DNA of 64,000 nucleotides from Marsupella aquatica (GCA_973895155.1 OZ316893.1:7998001-8062000); one strand, 5' to 3'. Counted from the first letter of the stretch, positions 48,601-61,400 are shown. Notes: generated by a model from the sequence alone, not told the origin. Translations and numbers: made by a program.

Positions 48601-51600
48601 TCCATTCCAAGTAGGATAGCCAACAGTTTACAAGGAAACTACCCCAAATGTGTTATAAAGTGAAATGCAGCAATAATCCCCATATGACGCCGATCACATC
48701 TTGGAGACCAGAAAAAGTCAGGGGAAACTGCCCTGTAAAACCACCCTAAGACAAAGTAAAAATATAAACTTGTTTACTTGTGCTACTCATATTGTCCATG
48801 GCGTGAAATGTTGCATCATGCCCTTTCCCGGACCTTGACTCCTATAAAATTGTTTGTTTTCCCGTCACCAGATTTTTGTACTGACCACAAATATAACTAG
48901 GTGACTAGTAAGATGGAATTTAGTCCCTTAACCTTGGTGAACCGTACCTTTGTATAGCTGTAAATTGTAACATGTTAAAATTGGTTAAATAACAAATCAG
49001 ATTCTAGGTGTAATTTTGGGTAATATTTTGTGCTTTTCTTTTATCTGAACAGTGAATGGAAAATGATTTTGTCACTTTGATTAGTGCGATGCTATTCTGT
49101 GAGTCAAACCATTGATCTTATCCATAAGTGGCAGCCGAGTGAAGTCCCTTTGCAGTTGTGGTAAGTGTGTTATAGCAATTATATATAGACATTTTGCACG
49201 AGTTTTTTTTCATCTAGTGGCACCTTCCTTGCACTCGTAAAACGTCACTGAAAGCATGTAGAATCGGAGACTGTATTAATTGACATTATGACCAATCATT
49301 TAGTGATGGGTTTTGCCTTTTGGTCTTTCACCTCCACATTAGCCTACAGTATTAAGATGACTTAACTCAAATGATTAAGATGCCTCCTGACATTAGGGGA
49401 CCACTAGATACCTCAAATTTGTAACCAGATCGACCATGTCATGCCACAACATTAACACTGAGAACTACTGTGCTGATCAGAGTGGGTTTCCACTAACATA
49501 AAAACTTATTTGACACCAAGTTCCAGGCAGGGTTGCAAGAATAGTTCCTCGTAGTTTATGGTAGAAAAACAACCTCATGAAAGCACAGTCACTATAAACA
49601 AATTTCTTACCAAAATAAGAATTGATCAAATCTGTATTTTTGGAAAGGCCATCCACTGCCAACACAACTCCTACCATGGTCAAAGGCCACAAAATACAAA
49701 GCGCAAGAAATCTCTGCAACATCCAAAGGTATAAATTAACACAATATTGAAGATATATCCATCTTTCTCACCTGTCATTTCAATTCATAACGTTCTCTTT
49801 GTGTTACACAATTGTGTCCAATGGGCATTCAGCACGAGAGTCAATCTTGAGGCTCATTAAGAGCCTCAAGTAGCCTCAAGTACATAGCTGCCTGCGCCTG
49901 CTACCTGGCCCTTTACATTTTCTTAGAGTTTTAAAGAGCATGAATGTCCCTCACTTTTGGGTGGGTGAATTTTAAGAGGAAAAACGGGCCAATGCAGGAT
50001 TCAAACCCAGGACCTCTTGCACCCCACTCAACGCAGCTACCACTCAGCCTGTGGGTTCATCGCAACAAATTCTCACGCCTGGTATTTAACCAAAAACACA
50101 TTTCCTGCAGACGTGGGCAGCGGGCAGCACTTACGGGGAAATTAATGAGCATTCAAGATTGCCTTCATGCTTAATCCAATGGGCATGGTCATAGAGACAC
50201 AAGAACAGTCACATGTTTGGACTTTCCTAAATGCACCTCTAACCTGTGCTGACATGAATTGATGCAGCATGGGCCCGCTCTTTTTCCTCTTCAGAAGAGC
50301 ATCAGCATACAACTCCTTCAATTGCATCCGAACACCTCTTCGTAACTTAGCTGCAGCCTGTGGCATGAAAGCTACTAATTAAAAATTTTCGTTGTTACGT
50401 GTTGAAGGTCGCATTCGGAGGAGAAAACCTTTTCTCTGAGCTGCTCAACTCAGTTGAGCCTGCGGCCTCCGATCAACCGTGAAAACCGTTGAAAACAAAG
50501 TGGCGGACGGGCGAGTAATATGTGGGAATCTGCCAAACAGTTTGGGACCCTGTTTGCCTTTGGAAAACTGTCATGGTAACTACAAGTAGAAACAAATCTG
50601 AATCCCATAACTAAAGACCAGTATCATGATCAATCTGTGATATACAGGTTGGATAGAACAAACTTATGGAACACAGATCATTGTCTTGTTCATGATGCAT
50701 TGTCCTAAATAGAAGATATCTAGAACTAGAGCTAGAAGGGAGTTTCCAAGATGATCAACGGAAGGTAAATGGACCCTTTTAGAGTAGGATTTTATAGCTA
50801 ATTTTGCTTTTAAAAATTGATTGGTAGTATTATCTGAGTCATTTCATCATGATTGTTGACTATATTATGGTCGTTTCTCTTGTTAATAACATAATGGTGA
50901 AGACATCATGCAATTTGGTTTTAAGTCCTGTGGATAGATATTGTTTTCATTTAGAATGGGTCACATAACCCATATGCTTTTAGACATCTCCAACCCAATG
51001 GGGGTTTTGCTTAGTGAGTATGTTAAATACCAATGCAGTTTTGTTCACATTAAGTAGCTATCATGGCCAGCTGAAAAGCAGCCCACCCTGACAGGATGAT
51101 TTCCTTAAATAGTAGGTATCCGCAGCTGAATTCACTAGCGAGAACTCAAGTTCTGTTCCCACCACAAGTTTTTACCCTCAAAAGGGTTCTTGTGCCCTGA
51201 TGGCCAGAAGTTTTGACCTTCGAGATACAACTCAAGGCACATTGTGCAGCAATTAGACTTTGCCTATATATGGACAGATAATGTTTTTTTTGTAGTACTC
51301 TATAAATCATCATCCTCATCCCTTTTTACATACTTGGCCCTCAGGAAATTTTGTCGGGGCTTCGGGGCCCAGGTTCCCACTGATCAGTTCAAGTGACAAC
51401 CCCAGATTGAAATCTAGAAATCACGGCAACAAACCTAGTAGAGGGTCAACTATTATATATCAATCTTTTCCAGATACAAATACACAAAACCCCGTTCCTG
51501 AAAACCCAATAACCTTTTAGTGAGTGGGTTGGACATAACTTTTTGGATTTTCTTTACTAAGTTTGGTCAACAACCCATTACAGTAACAAAACCAAGGAGG

Positions 51601-54600
51601 GTTGGAGATACGCTTAGTCCACACCTCTGTGAATTGAGTTAAGTGCTCCCCCAAAATTAAAAAGGATAAAGTAACTCTTCGGATACTATTTGGTTTATTT
51701 TGTTCAATCGTTTTTCAAGATATTGGATCTCACTTCAAGGGATGTGATGTGGAAGTCCCATGATGCAAATACGAGACTTGAAAAAGGAAAATAGTGAGCT
51801 GCCATGGCAATGTCACCGGCATTCATGATTCGTCTTGCTATTCTGCATATCCATTTTGGAAATACTTTAGATTATCTTGTAATAGGGCAATGTTGAAATT
51901 CTTTTCACTTGTTATCACTCGTGTGGAAACAAAATAAGCTAAATTATGTTTTTGCTAGTCTGCAAAAGAAAATAAAACAATCAATATTATATAAGCATAT
52001 TTCCTTCTGCAGTTTATGTGGTATTTTTGAGGGGTTTCAGGTTTGAGCTTCAAGCAAGTCAAGGCTAAGTAGCAACATTTCAAACCAGCTCATAAATGTA
52101 GTAGCTCAAACACAACACTGAAGATTGCTAACGAATCATCCTTGCAAGATTTCAATTGGCCAATTTTTTCATACATTCTCAGCATATTGATTCAGTTCTT
52201 TCAATACTGAATTGGAGTATTATAGATTAAACATTACTAAATAGTTATGCCCTAGGTTGTATTTTTGTATGTTTTAGGTTGTAACTTGAATAAAGAGACC
52301 ATTTAAAAACTGATAGCATCAAAACACGTTATGTAAAACAATTTCTTTCTAAAATAAGGGTATTTAAACAGGGCCTAACTTGTGCGAAGGCTTCAAAAAA
52401 TACATTCAAAAATCCCCTCCAATAGTTAGATTCTCCCATCATTTCAACAATAAGTGGCCAACGATAATCGGGGAGCTTTTTATAGAGTACATAATAATTT
52501 GTAGCAATATAAACTCCAGATAGATACAAGACCAAGATTAAGATGTTTTTTTATCATTGACATAGCGAGAAATCAAATTATTAAGGAATAAATATTATTG
52601 TTACCTCCCCAATATGCCAAGGAAACTAAGAAGAAATGTCGCACCAATAAGCAAAGGGTACATGTAGTCTACTCTCCACAAGCCCTTTTGTTCATGAGAA
52701 GTATATGTATACCCTCCATAGAAAACAAAAGTCCTTTCCAAAGATTTACCCTGTGAAGGGAGGCAATTGGCAGGGGTTACCATGTATCAATATTCGATCT
52801 TTATTTACAAAATTTATCAACATTGATTGCAACTAACTACTGATATTAATAAACATAACTTTACTAACCTGACCCCAAATTTATCAAACTGTATACCTAC
52901 ACCCCATGCTATTGTAAGCCACCTTGACTCCCATTCTGTGCGTGGGGCTAACTAAATGATGTAGTTACCCAAGGTCCTGCGTGATTGGTCTGGCGCCACA
53001 TGGAGAGACACCATTGGTCCAGCCTTACATACCCTGGTTAAAATTTCCCCGAACAGGGCCGCCTCTTTCCCATAGGAAACTTGGGAAGGAGAGGCTCTTG
53101 TCGCAAGCTCCTGTCGCCCAATCTAGCTGTAGTCCCTGTCTATTCATTCCACCCCCCAGTTTACTTGGAAAAAGCCAGCTGGTGTTGCTACATTCAGGAC
53201 CCAATGATAGAGCGGGCAGGGGCTTGGTGCAGCAACAGTCACCCACAATCTGCAGTAGGCGAGAATGCATGTGAGTGTGGGAGGGCAGGCAATGTTTGCG
53301 ATGGGGGAAGGGCTGTCCTGGTTTAGGGAAACTTTTTGTGGGGTAGGGTGAGACCAATTGCGCCTTGCAATGTGATGCTAGACCAATTACCAGGGACCTT
53401 GGGTTACCACATAATCTTTAAGTCATACATAGGCCCCCTTAAAGAAAGAAGAAAAATCTAAATAAGGCATATCTCAAAATATATTGTGTAGAGTGACTTT
53501 AAGGATTCAATGGGCCTAGTGTAAATGCGCTCCAAAATAACCTACTTCTAAGATATTATTTTTTAGATCATCTCAGTTACTGTAGGGCTTTGCAAGCAAC
53601 ATCTGGTACTAACTCAAGTCTAGGTTTTCACAGGCCACATATTCACACAAAGTCTTTCTCCATCCAATTATGCAAGAAAAACTGCAAATTATCTTGGGGC
53701 ACTGCACCACTTTACCACATCTTTGCATAATCTATATAATTACGTAGAAATTTTTGGGGAACTTCATGCATACCTTGAAGTATGCTTTATTGCTGTGACT
53801 ATGTTGAGAACCTAAAACTATCCACATAATTAAGATTTTGAATGGAAATGTTGTTATATCATACCATAATTAGTTTTTTAATTTACCTAGTACAACACTT
53901 GTCCACTTTCTTGTAAAGATAGAAATCCTTAAACCTGTAGTTTTATCCAAACTAGTCATTAAGGAATTGTGTATAGAATGCATATTGCAGCCTCAGTCTC
54001 TTGACCTTGTAATTCCTTTCTCCAATTGTTATAGCCCGACCAAAAACCAGGTAATTGTGGAAGACATGTGGCATTTCCTTGTTGTTTAAATATTAAGGAT
54101 ATTACAGTCCAAATATGATAATTATAGCACAGACATGTTATTATTTCTCAATGCCTCATGAATGCCCTGGGGCAGAATTTTCCAAGAAAGTTAGTCATGC
54201 AAGGATGGCCTGAAATAATTTGCATTTGAATCAAGTTGGCCAAACTTTCCAAGGTTAGTGATGTATTACAAGTAAAAAACTTCTGTTCAGAAAGTGAAGT
54301 GTGTGAAAAGAGTGCTCTAAATGTGAGTCAGAACAGAATTTGGCCAATGAATATTATTCAAGAATAAAAGACCATTGTAAGCAAATGGAAGTAACATTGA
54401 GGTTTCTTGTAGGAAGAATTGCGAACCTGTATGACATCCCTTATTCCACTGGCAGTGCCAAAGGTTGTTTTCAAGGCACGCCAGTGAAAAGACTTGGGTG
54501 GACGTACTAAAAATGGAAGAATCATGAGAGCCAGCCACACACTAGCAAGAACAAAATTGAGTAGAAGGACCCAACGGATGAAGGAAAACGCAAGCATCAT

Positions 54601-57600
54601 CGAAGATCCGTAGTCACCTTCCATTTTCTTCAATGACTCATTCCATAACTTTAGATGATTTAGGCCCTACATATAAAATCATTGGTGTTTAGAGGGTTGC
54701 TATGGTCCTATATTGTCACTCTCAAATTTAAGCCAGTGCCGCATAATTGACAGCTCTCAAATGGAATTTATTGCAAGTCTATTCAAGTTGATTCAAAGCT
54801 AGCGTTGGCTAGCTGGAACTACATAAATATGCCAAACTACTAACACCATAACTAGTTCATTGAAATTACTCTAACTAGTCTTGTTAAAGTTTTCTAGATT
54901 GATTGATATATGAACATAATAGCACAATCAAATATTTGCCACAAATAACACGCATATTTTTAAGAACCACAATGATGGTGTTTGTCTTTGTAATTGGACC
55001 CTAATTAAATGTGTAGTTTAAATTGATGCTTCTGGTCTAGATAATTATATGCAAGTCAGTGAGGTGAGAGGTTTCTAGCTGACTGCCATGATCAAGTGAA
55101 ATGGGGGAAGCTTTAAAGTTATGGTTCTTGGTCCAAATAAGCAATACATTTTTAATAATCTTGTGAGATGAGATATCCACTTTGCTGAAGACAACCTGAG
55201 CCACCAACTTGAAAAATAGGAGGTTTCCCCAAATCATACATGCTACAAAATGAAATTGTAGAATAGCAGTTGGAGGAATTGATCACCTTGCCCCTTAATC
55301 GTTTTTGCTCTCTTTCAAACACCCATCTCCGAAATCTACCCCAAACGCCTTTTGAAATATCTCTCTTTCTTCGAACTGTCTGAACTGAAAGCGATGATAG
55401 TCGATCCCTTGCTTTTTGAACAGTACTGAATACCTGCTCCCCAGGGTCATTTTCTTGTATAGCTCATATTATGTTATAGCAAGAGGGCTCAATCAGAAAA
55501 AGTTCAAACAGCTTCAAGCTACTATTAGTCAAATATAGTGGTATAGCAGAAGACGTAAGATTGTGCATAGCATGTACCTAGAGAAGGGAAGGCATTGTAG
55601 CAATAGTGGATTTACTTCAGGGAAGGGAGATTACAGTGCATAGTATAGGTAGTGTTTAGCTGTGGATATGGTACTGGGACAACAATGATGTTCCAATAGC
55701 ACCATCCTAAGATCACGCACTAGAGTGTGGGATGCAGATAAATAATGCACTAGAAAAGCTGCAAACACTATCACCACAGCACATTTAAACATTTAATGAG
55801 ATTTCATCTGTCCAGTATGGACAATGTTGGATGTCAGGGGTTTCTTTTTGTAGTGGAACCAACTGGTAATTATTTAGTAAAACTATTCTGTAGTGATGTG
55901 ATTATATGATACGAAAGTAGTCTATGTAAGAATATTTCAACTTAGAAGCTCCTCTTAGGATAGACCATATAATTTGACTCTCACAACTCTGATTGACCCA
56001 TCACTTTCAAAGAATGGGAAATGTAGGTATATGAACGGGAAAAGATGCTATCTGCGTAGAAAATGTTTCAGAGTGGTCCATGCAAAGCTACAATAAACCA
56101 TTCTAGCATCTTGTCACACTTCATGGTCTAAAACAAAATCCTTTATGGTCTATGAGAGCATCAGTTTCATCAACTTATGGTAATTCTGGAAGTTATTTTA
56201 CAATCCCAAACCTTTGCTAAAATTTATTGCTCTTAAAGAGAAAACTGCCTAGGGCAAGCTGTGCAACTAGCTTGCAGGCAGGGAAAACTTCTCCTTCATG
56301 TTCTTGTATTTTTATTTTTCTATACAATTGCTACCACAAGCTCATTAGATACTTTTATTCATTCATTGAAATTCATTTCAAAAGATCTGTACTTACGGAC
56401 CCCACTAGAGGTCCCTTCCAAAATTCCTGGCACCAAAGCGTGCCACGTCAACAACAACCGCAACAAACAAGACTCGTCGGTTTTGTGAATCAAACTTATA
56501 GTTTTCATTTGTGTTTGTGTCAATTTGGGTGTAAATTTTGGGACGCCATACTGTAAAAAGAAAAATAAAAACATTGGAAATGCAAAGAGCAAGACAGTTA
56601 AAACTATCACTATGTAACCATTTTAGTTACATTTCCAATTTTAAAACTTAAATTCAAAGATTTATAAAAAGTATTTTTCATATAATAAATAATGACTAAT
56701 AAGTAACTTGATAGCTTCCTTGTTAAACCGCAACTCCCGGTATGTTAGGACCTATCTTATTGTACGGCCATTAATGCTGGGAAGAGCACAGAGAAACCTA
56801 AGATCGGGGAGAAGGAATGGCTGGAATCTTGAAAGTTCATCTAATTTTATACTCAAAACTATTTACTCATTCTCAAAACAAAAAATACCCAGTCGTAGAT
56901 CTCATTGAGATCTTTCTTTTGCACCCTAGATCGCCTTCTAACATGGATGAATAAGATTTCTAGAGGTATTACAAAATGGACGACAAAGATAGTAAAATCA
57001 ACAAAATCGACGGCTAGGAGGGCTTGGATTTGTTTAATTTTTCATTTGAAAAATATTAACCCATTTGCAAAACGGACAGAACTCATCCATAGATCTATTT
57101 GAGATCTTTCTTTTGAGCCATAGATTGGCCATTATGATGGACGGACGAGATTTCCGGAGATAAGAAATGGAGACGGCTCAGATCGACTTTTCCCCCTGAT
57201 TTTATTAACCAAGGGGTCCACGAACTAATTTAGAGTCAACCTCCAGAACAAGAAGTGGCCTTCTAGTTTGTTTTGGTGAAAAAGTATTATCTAATTCAGA
57301 ATAATCATAACTATGAATAATCACATTATCTAATTCACAATATTATGATTATTTTTTGTATTTATAAAAATATCACTATTTTTTATATTGATGACAAGTT
57401 TACCAAGATAAACGAAATAGCTACATTATAATATTTTTGTAAATATGAAAAATAGTGACAATATTATAAATTCAAACATCCTTAATGTATCTTCTGTTAT
57501 GTAAATCCTTTGCTTGTAAATTGTTCGTGCTTTCGTACAAAGGATTGGCGGTTTGTGAGAGAAGTTAAGAGGCTTGCCTGTGTGCGCCTTTCGACGAGAG

Positions 57601-59607
57601 CTTTACTTGCCGGGGAGGAGGGGTCTCCGCTGAGCTTATGGCGATGCTGCGCCGCAGCAGCAGTGCGCTTCTGCAGGAACTCCGCCATGCCCAGCTCCTC
57701 CGTCACCGGCACCACCAGGGTAGCGCTCGTGCCCTCGAACTGGAAGTCTGCAGCTCCGGCAGGAACCGGCGCTAAGGATCCTCGAGTCGACATGAACGGA
57801 AACGGCGAGGTTGCCACGAACGAAAGCAATCTCGAGCTTAACGATGCTCTCGCTGGTGCTGGTGCGGGTGCTTCATCCGGGACTGTTTCTCCCACCACTT
57901 CTGATCCGTCACTGGGAGAAGGAGTAGTAGCTGCTGGATTTGGGTCAGGCTGTGCCCACAACGATGACCTTCGGGACGTCTGGAGTTTTGGATCAGCAGA
58001 GGATGAGACATTTGCTGGAGCTGGGTCAGGCTGAGTCCACAACGATGACCTTCGGGATGACTGAGGTTTTGGATCAGCTGAGGATGAGACATCTGCTGGA
58101 TTAGGGTCAGGCTGTGCCCACCACGATGATCTTCGGGGTGACTGAAGTTTTGGGTCAGCGGAGGATGAGGCCTTTGCTGGATTAGGGTCAGGCTGTGGCC
58201 ACAACGATGAGCTTCGGGATGACTGAAGTTTTGGGTCAGCGGAGGATGAGGCCTTTGCTGGATTAGGGTCAGGCTGTGGCCACAACGATGAGCTTCGGGA
58301 TGACTGAAGTTTTGGGTCAGCTGAGGATGAGACATTGTCTGGATTAGGGTTAGGTTGTGGCAACAGCGATGACCTTCGGGACGAGCTGACTAGTGGATAG
58401 TCAGAAGACGATGATGCTAATGAGGGCTTCCGGGACGAGGGATTAATTTCTGGGTAAGCAGGAGGGGGAGATGAGGATGATAACCTGGATGGCCTTCGGG
58501 ACGAGCTGCTGAAATCTGGGTAAGTTGGAGGGGGAGATGCGGATGATAAGGACGACTTGCGGGACACACTGTCTCGGTATAAACGGAAAGATGGCGATGA
58601 CGAGGATTGGTTTCGGGAGGAGCTGACATCTGGGGAAGCAGCTTCTGTTGGGGGTGTATCTTGTCCTTCGTCCTGTCCCTCCTTAACCATAACACACCAC
58701 ACAAGAGGAAACACATTGAAACAAATCACGGGCAGGATGGATTTTTAAGAAGATGTTCTATCGCGTTGAGGATTTGGAACAAATATGGAATTTATATCGA
58801 TGGGGAGGTTTATGCCTGTTTCCCGTTCTCTACCTATTTTGTGCCCTACTTATGAGACGTGAAGATAACGTCTCATTCACAGTTCCTCTCCTCTCCTCTC
58901 CTCTCCTCTCAAAATGTTGGTAATGCAGAGCTCGGGGGGAAATTCTTGCCAAGCGAAATAGCTGCATTCAGAATTTCATCCTTTTCCCAAAAACAACATA
59001 TTGAGAAGCCAATGCGAATCTTTCTTTAATTTTTTATGTTCAGGTAATTGAGTTTCTAAACTTAGCGAACCCCTGAACTCGGCATAACTTTCTTTTCCGT
59101 TGCCAACCTAAATTGGATTGACTGTCTGGACGGCTTGCGTTAAGAGAATTTTTTCGCTTATCTAGCGGGAAAGTTGACTTCGAAGTCACCTGATCACCTT
59201 CTAGTGTGTGGACGGATAAATTAATCAATTTCGACGTATTTTGAGTTTTCTCACCTCTTGCGGTTGCGTTGCTTCTGGAATAGTTCTTGGAGAAGACTCC
59301 GGCTTCAGGCTACTTTTTCGTGAGCTCCTTCGCCTTTCAGAGGAGACACTAGCTGTGGATGAGGTATCTTCTTTAGGATTCGGCGGAGGCGTTGAACTTG
59401 TCTCTCCTGAAACCAACATGGCGTAATGTCAGTCAATGCTATGACCGAGTGACAAATCGCACAGCAGGCTTATATGATAAGAAGAAGAGATAAACTGCAA
59501 AACGTTGGAGCTAATGAAGGATTCAGTTTAGATTCAAATGAGACTGGTTGAGATGCCTAGCTGAACAGAATATCGGGCACCTAACCTGATTCGTCTTCCC
59601 CGTCCAT
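36611..59607 (-). CDS. Transmembrane channel-like (TMC) family protein, 17 exons over 23 kb
   Basis: Exons: 59607-59586, 59406-59255, 58681-57607, 55462-55287, 54666-54427, 52750-52627, 52513-52380, 50357-50244, 49713-49611, 48134-47966, 47346-47199, 44706-44572, 44353-44213, 43717-43514, 42518-42318, 38908-about 38783 and 37915-36611; about 1,520-1,545 aa. Phases agree at nearly all joins. ATG 59607 follows an in-frame TGA. Residues 1 to ~415 are Ser/Pro-rich with 27-aa repeats. TMC features follow: ISKGVWGRFRRWV before TM1, SFIRWVLLLNFVLASVW (TM1), YGGYTYTSHE, FGLLNNIGPVVVRILVDMENF, CAENYVGGQ (compare CWETxVGQE), YVQALVWWGVCFSPMAP, and FKTCAPVEKAFSASRTSTLT. About ten spans are expected. The ~430-aa tail is Ser-rich with duplicated DWHSLG...LRRLSQ. 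Animal TMCs form mechanosensory channels; plant function is unknown. The weakest joins are 52750-52627/52513 and exon 16. Confidence 0.9.
40111..40172 (+). repeat. 31-bp tandem duplication in a TMC intron
   Basis: TTATTTATATAACAGCACTT...GTTCTCA at 40111 is repeated from 40142 with one change. No function is suggested. Confidence 0.85.
45302..45480. mobile_element. MULE-type MITE, about 179 bp, with 9-10 bp target duplication
   Basis: The ends are imperfect inverted repeats of about 55 bp: GGAGGTATTTGCTTGATAGA...CTTGATCAACCCCCT at the left, and its counterpart read from the right, GAGATATGCTTAGCAGAC...CTTAATCAACCCCCT. The flanks are identical (CTAGTGCTAA at 45292-45301 and 45481-45490), a 9-10 bp target duplication as made by Mutator-like transposases. 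There is no coding capacity. It lies in the TMC intron 47198-44707. A related end is at 11455-11540. Confidence 0.85.
45939..46285 (+). repeat. Three spaced copies of a ~35-bp motif
   Basis: A motif of the form CTACT-AGGG-GTCCTTC followed by AAAAGCGAAGC(A/G)TC occurs ending near 45966, 46040 and 46285. Spacing is irregular (about 73 and 245 bp). It lies in the same TMC intron as the MITE and may be a transposon remnant. Confidence 0.65.
49990..50055 (-). mobile_element. tRNA-derived SINE-like fragment
   Basis: On the minus strand the order is GGCTGAGTGGTAGCTGC (A-box-like), then GCAAGAGGTCCTGGGTTTGA and ATCC (B-box-like, compare GGTTCGAATCC), with tRNA-like spacing. It resembles the body of a tRNA-Ala gene but lacks acceptor-stem pairing and the CTAGCG-type precision of a true tRNA, so a SINE head or tRNA relic is likelier. 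It lies in the TMC intron between 50244 and 49713. Confidence 0.55.
50985..51611. mobile_element. Putative MITE with CATCTCCAACCC ends
   Basis: The left end CATCTCCAACCCAATGGGGG at 50985 faces GGGTTGGAGAT at 51598-51608. The right 110 bp, reversed, match the left part of the element at 34057-34328. No target duplication was established. It lies in the TMC intron between 52380 and 50357. Confidence 0.55.
52959..53412. mobile_element. Putative MITE, about 454 bp, with long inverted ends
   Basis: The left end ATGTAGTTACCCAAGGTCCT...GATTGGTCT pairs with the right end, which read in reverse is ATGTGGTAACCCAAGGTCCC...AATTGGTCTAGC. The similarity extends about 60 bp with gaps. There is no coding capacity; ORFs inside are chance. 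It lies in the TMC intron between 54427 and 52750. The target duplication is unclear. Confidence 0.6.
57930..58340 (-). repeat. 81-bp coding minisatellite in TMC exon 3
   Basis: About five units of 81 bp (27 codons) encode variants of SSRSSSLWPQPDPNPAKASS plus ADPKLQ. The two central units are nearly identical, the outer ones more diverged. The frame is preserved throughout. The repeated (R)RSS(L/W) core could be a kinase target; that is inference. Confidence 0.95.
58883..58910 (+). repeat. (CTCTC)n microsatellite
   Basis: Five or more pentanucleotide CTCTC units in TMC intron 2. Confidence 0.9.
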
Positions 59608-61400
59608 TATAATCTGTCAATCCTGAACACTCATATCTGTCATACACCTTCCTCAGAACTGGCACACATCCAGAGTCTCACAGGCGCTGTAGGCGTTCAG
59701 CTAAAATGATTTTATGACTGCCAGTTGACCATATGGTAGAGACCGCTCGGCTCTCTCAATTTTGATGAACTCCAGTCAGTAATGTATGCGTGCATGCATT
59801 AAGTGGGCATTCGCTTATACTCTCCAAGAATCCACATCGAAATACTTCCAGTCCTGGATTGGGTTCAGGAGCCTAAAGCAATAAAGTATTTCGCCTCGAT
59901 GTCTCGCCGTGGTATCATTATGATTGTACTGAACTTCGAGTTCGGATGCAGTCGGTGAGATGGGTACAGTGATTAAGCCGACCTTCAAACCGAGACAGGT
60001 TGAAATCCTTCAAAAAATACAGGGCTCAGGGGAAGAATGAATGCAGGTATCTAGGGCACTCGTGCCCTTTCGTGCGAAACCCCTTCCCATGTGATGACTC
60101 TCTTAAAATCTCCCAACCCAAAGACAGCCAATGCTTCAAACTACCTCACCCGTCTCTACTGACTGATAGACGAGGGGAGGACTTTTCACAAAATGCAATT
60201 CGCCCACATGACTATTCCTCTGATGACTGATAGATGAGGGAGAGCACTTCTTCCAATGTTATGCAAAGTCCTCAAATGACTATCCTACTAGTCACGGAGA
60301 TGGGCGAATTGACAAGACATCTAGTGCTTTTCTTATGAACTGACTCAATCTGGCCAGAATAGCTGACACTTTTTGCGTTTTCTGATGTTTCTGGTGCCCG
60401 TCCATCACCGTGGCGATTCAGATCCCTTCCTTCATCTGGCTTTGTCCCATTTTCTATTGCATTCCTTTTCATGGTTTATTACTTCATGGCATTCACTGCT
60501 GATGGAGCTCAAGTAACACGGGTAGATGGAGGCCAGGTCGGAGTGATGTCAATTACTGTGAATGCCGTGGCTCCAGTGTAAGCTAAACTACTGGTTAAAT
60601 TCAATGCAGTGACAAGAAGGCCAGTAATTTGTGATGCCTTAAATGGTCTGGGATTGTTGCTGGACAAGTTCTGCAAGCTTGTCTTAGGGGATTCTAAATG
60701 CCATAGTAGAAGTTTTCAAAACTCCACAATTCAATAAACTGTTTGCTATTGTCAGCGAGAATGGAAATTGCCCAAAATTGGGACCGCCAACAGATGTTTC
60801 ACGAACTTCGATATTGTTTCATGTAGTGCTAGGCGGTTAGGCAGTAGCTGAAATTCAAGTTGTAATGAATGCACTTCAGTTGATACCAGTGGCAGCCGTG
60901 TGTTAAATCTCAGTTTGTTCTTACCAAAAAGAACTCTTGAGAGAGTGTAGATGCGGAATTGATGAAGTTGGGCTAGAACACGGATAAAGAGGGTTTCTAG
61001 ATGGAATCCCAGAAAACATTTAGAGAGCATTCGACCCTGCAAGTCTATGAGAATACATGAGAAAGGAGAGCGATTGCCACACTCGTTCAATTCGGAATTG
61101 ACAGATACAGTGTGTTCTTCAAATCCGTTATCTTCAATGAAAGGCTTGGTATTCCCCTTGATCACAGGCATGTGAAAGTAGATGCAACTCAAGCAACAGC
61201 TCGTTGCTGAAGTACAGTACATCTTAAGCGAGAAGAGATGGCAAATGAACTTGTGACAAATTGACGAGTGTGTAGATTCCTGCACTTCTGTAGCATTCCT
61301 TGCCGACGTGGACATTTGCAGTTTGTCAAAACTGTAAACCTGTGGCAAATTGACAACTCATTGAATTGAGACGTTTTCTTTAACATTACATCGGCAATTG
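59608..61400. other. Intergenic region: TMC upstream flank and 3' flank of the Lys-rich gene
   Basis: No gene was recognised. A partial duplication occurs at 60164-60180 and 60224-60240 (GACTGATAGACGAGGGGAGG and GACTGATAGATGAGGGAGAG). A 198-codon minus-strand ORF at 60752-61348 directly follows the Lys-rich gene and is more likely part of its 3' UTR. Confidence 0.4.

Noticed and set aside
52981-53357. ORFs on both strands of about 100 codons
   Set aside because: They fall entirely inside the inverted-repeat element at 52959-53412 within a TMC intron.
60752-61348. 198-codon minus-strand ORF
   Set aside because: No recognisable domain and a Cys/His/Phe-scattered composition; it directly follows a gene on the same strand and is better seen as 3' UTR.
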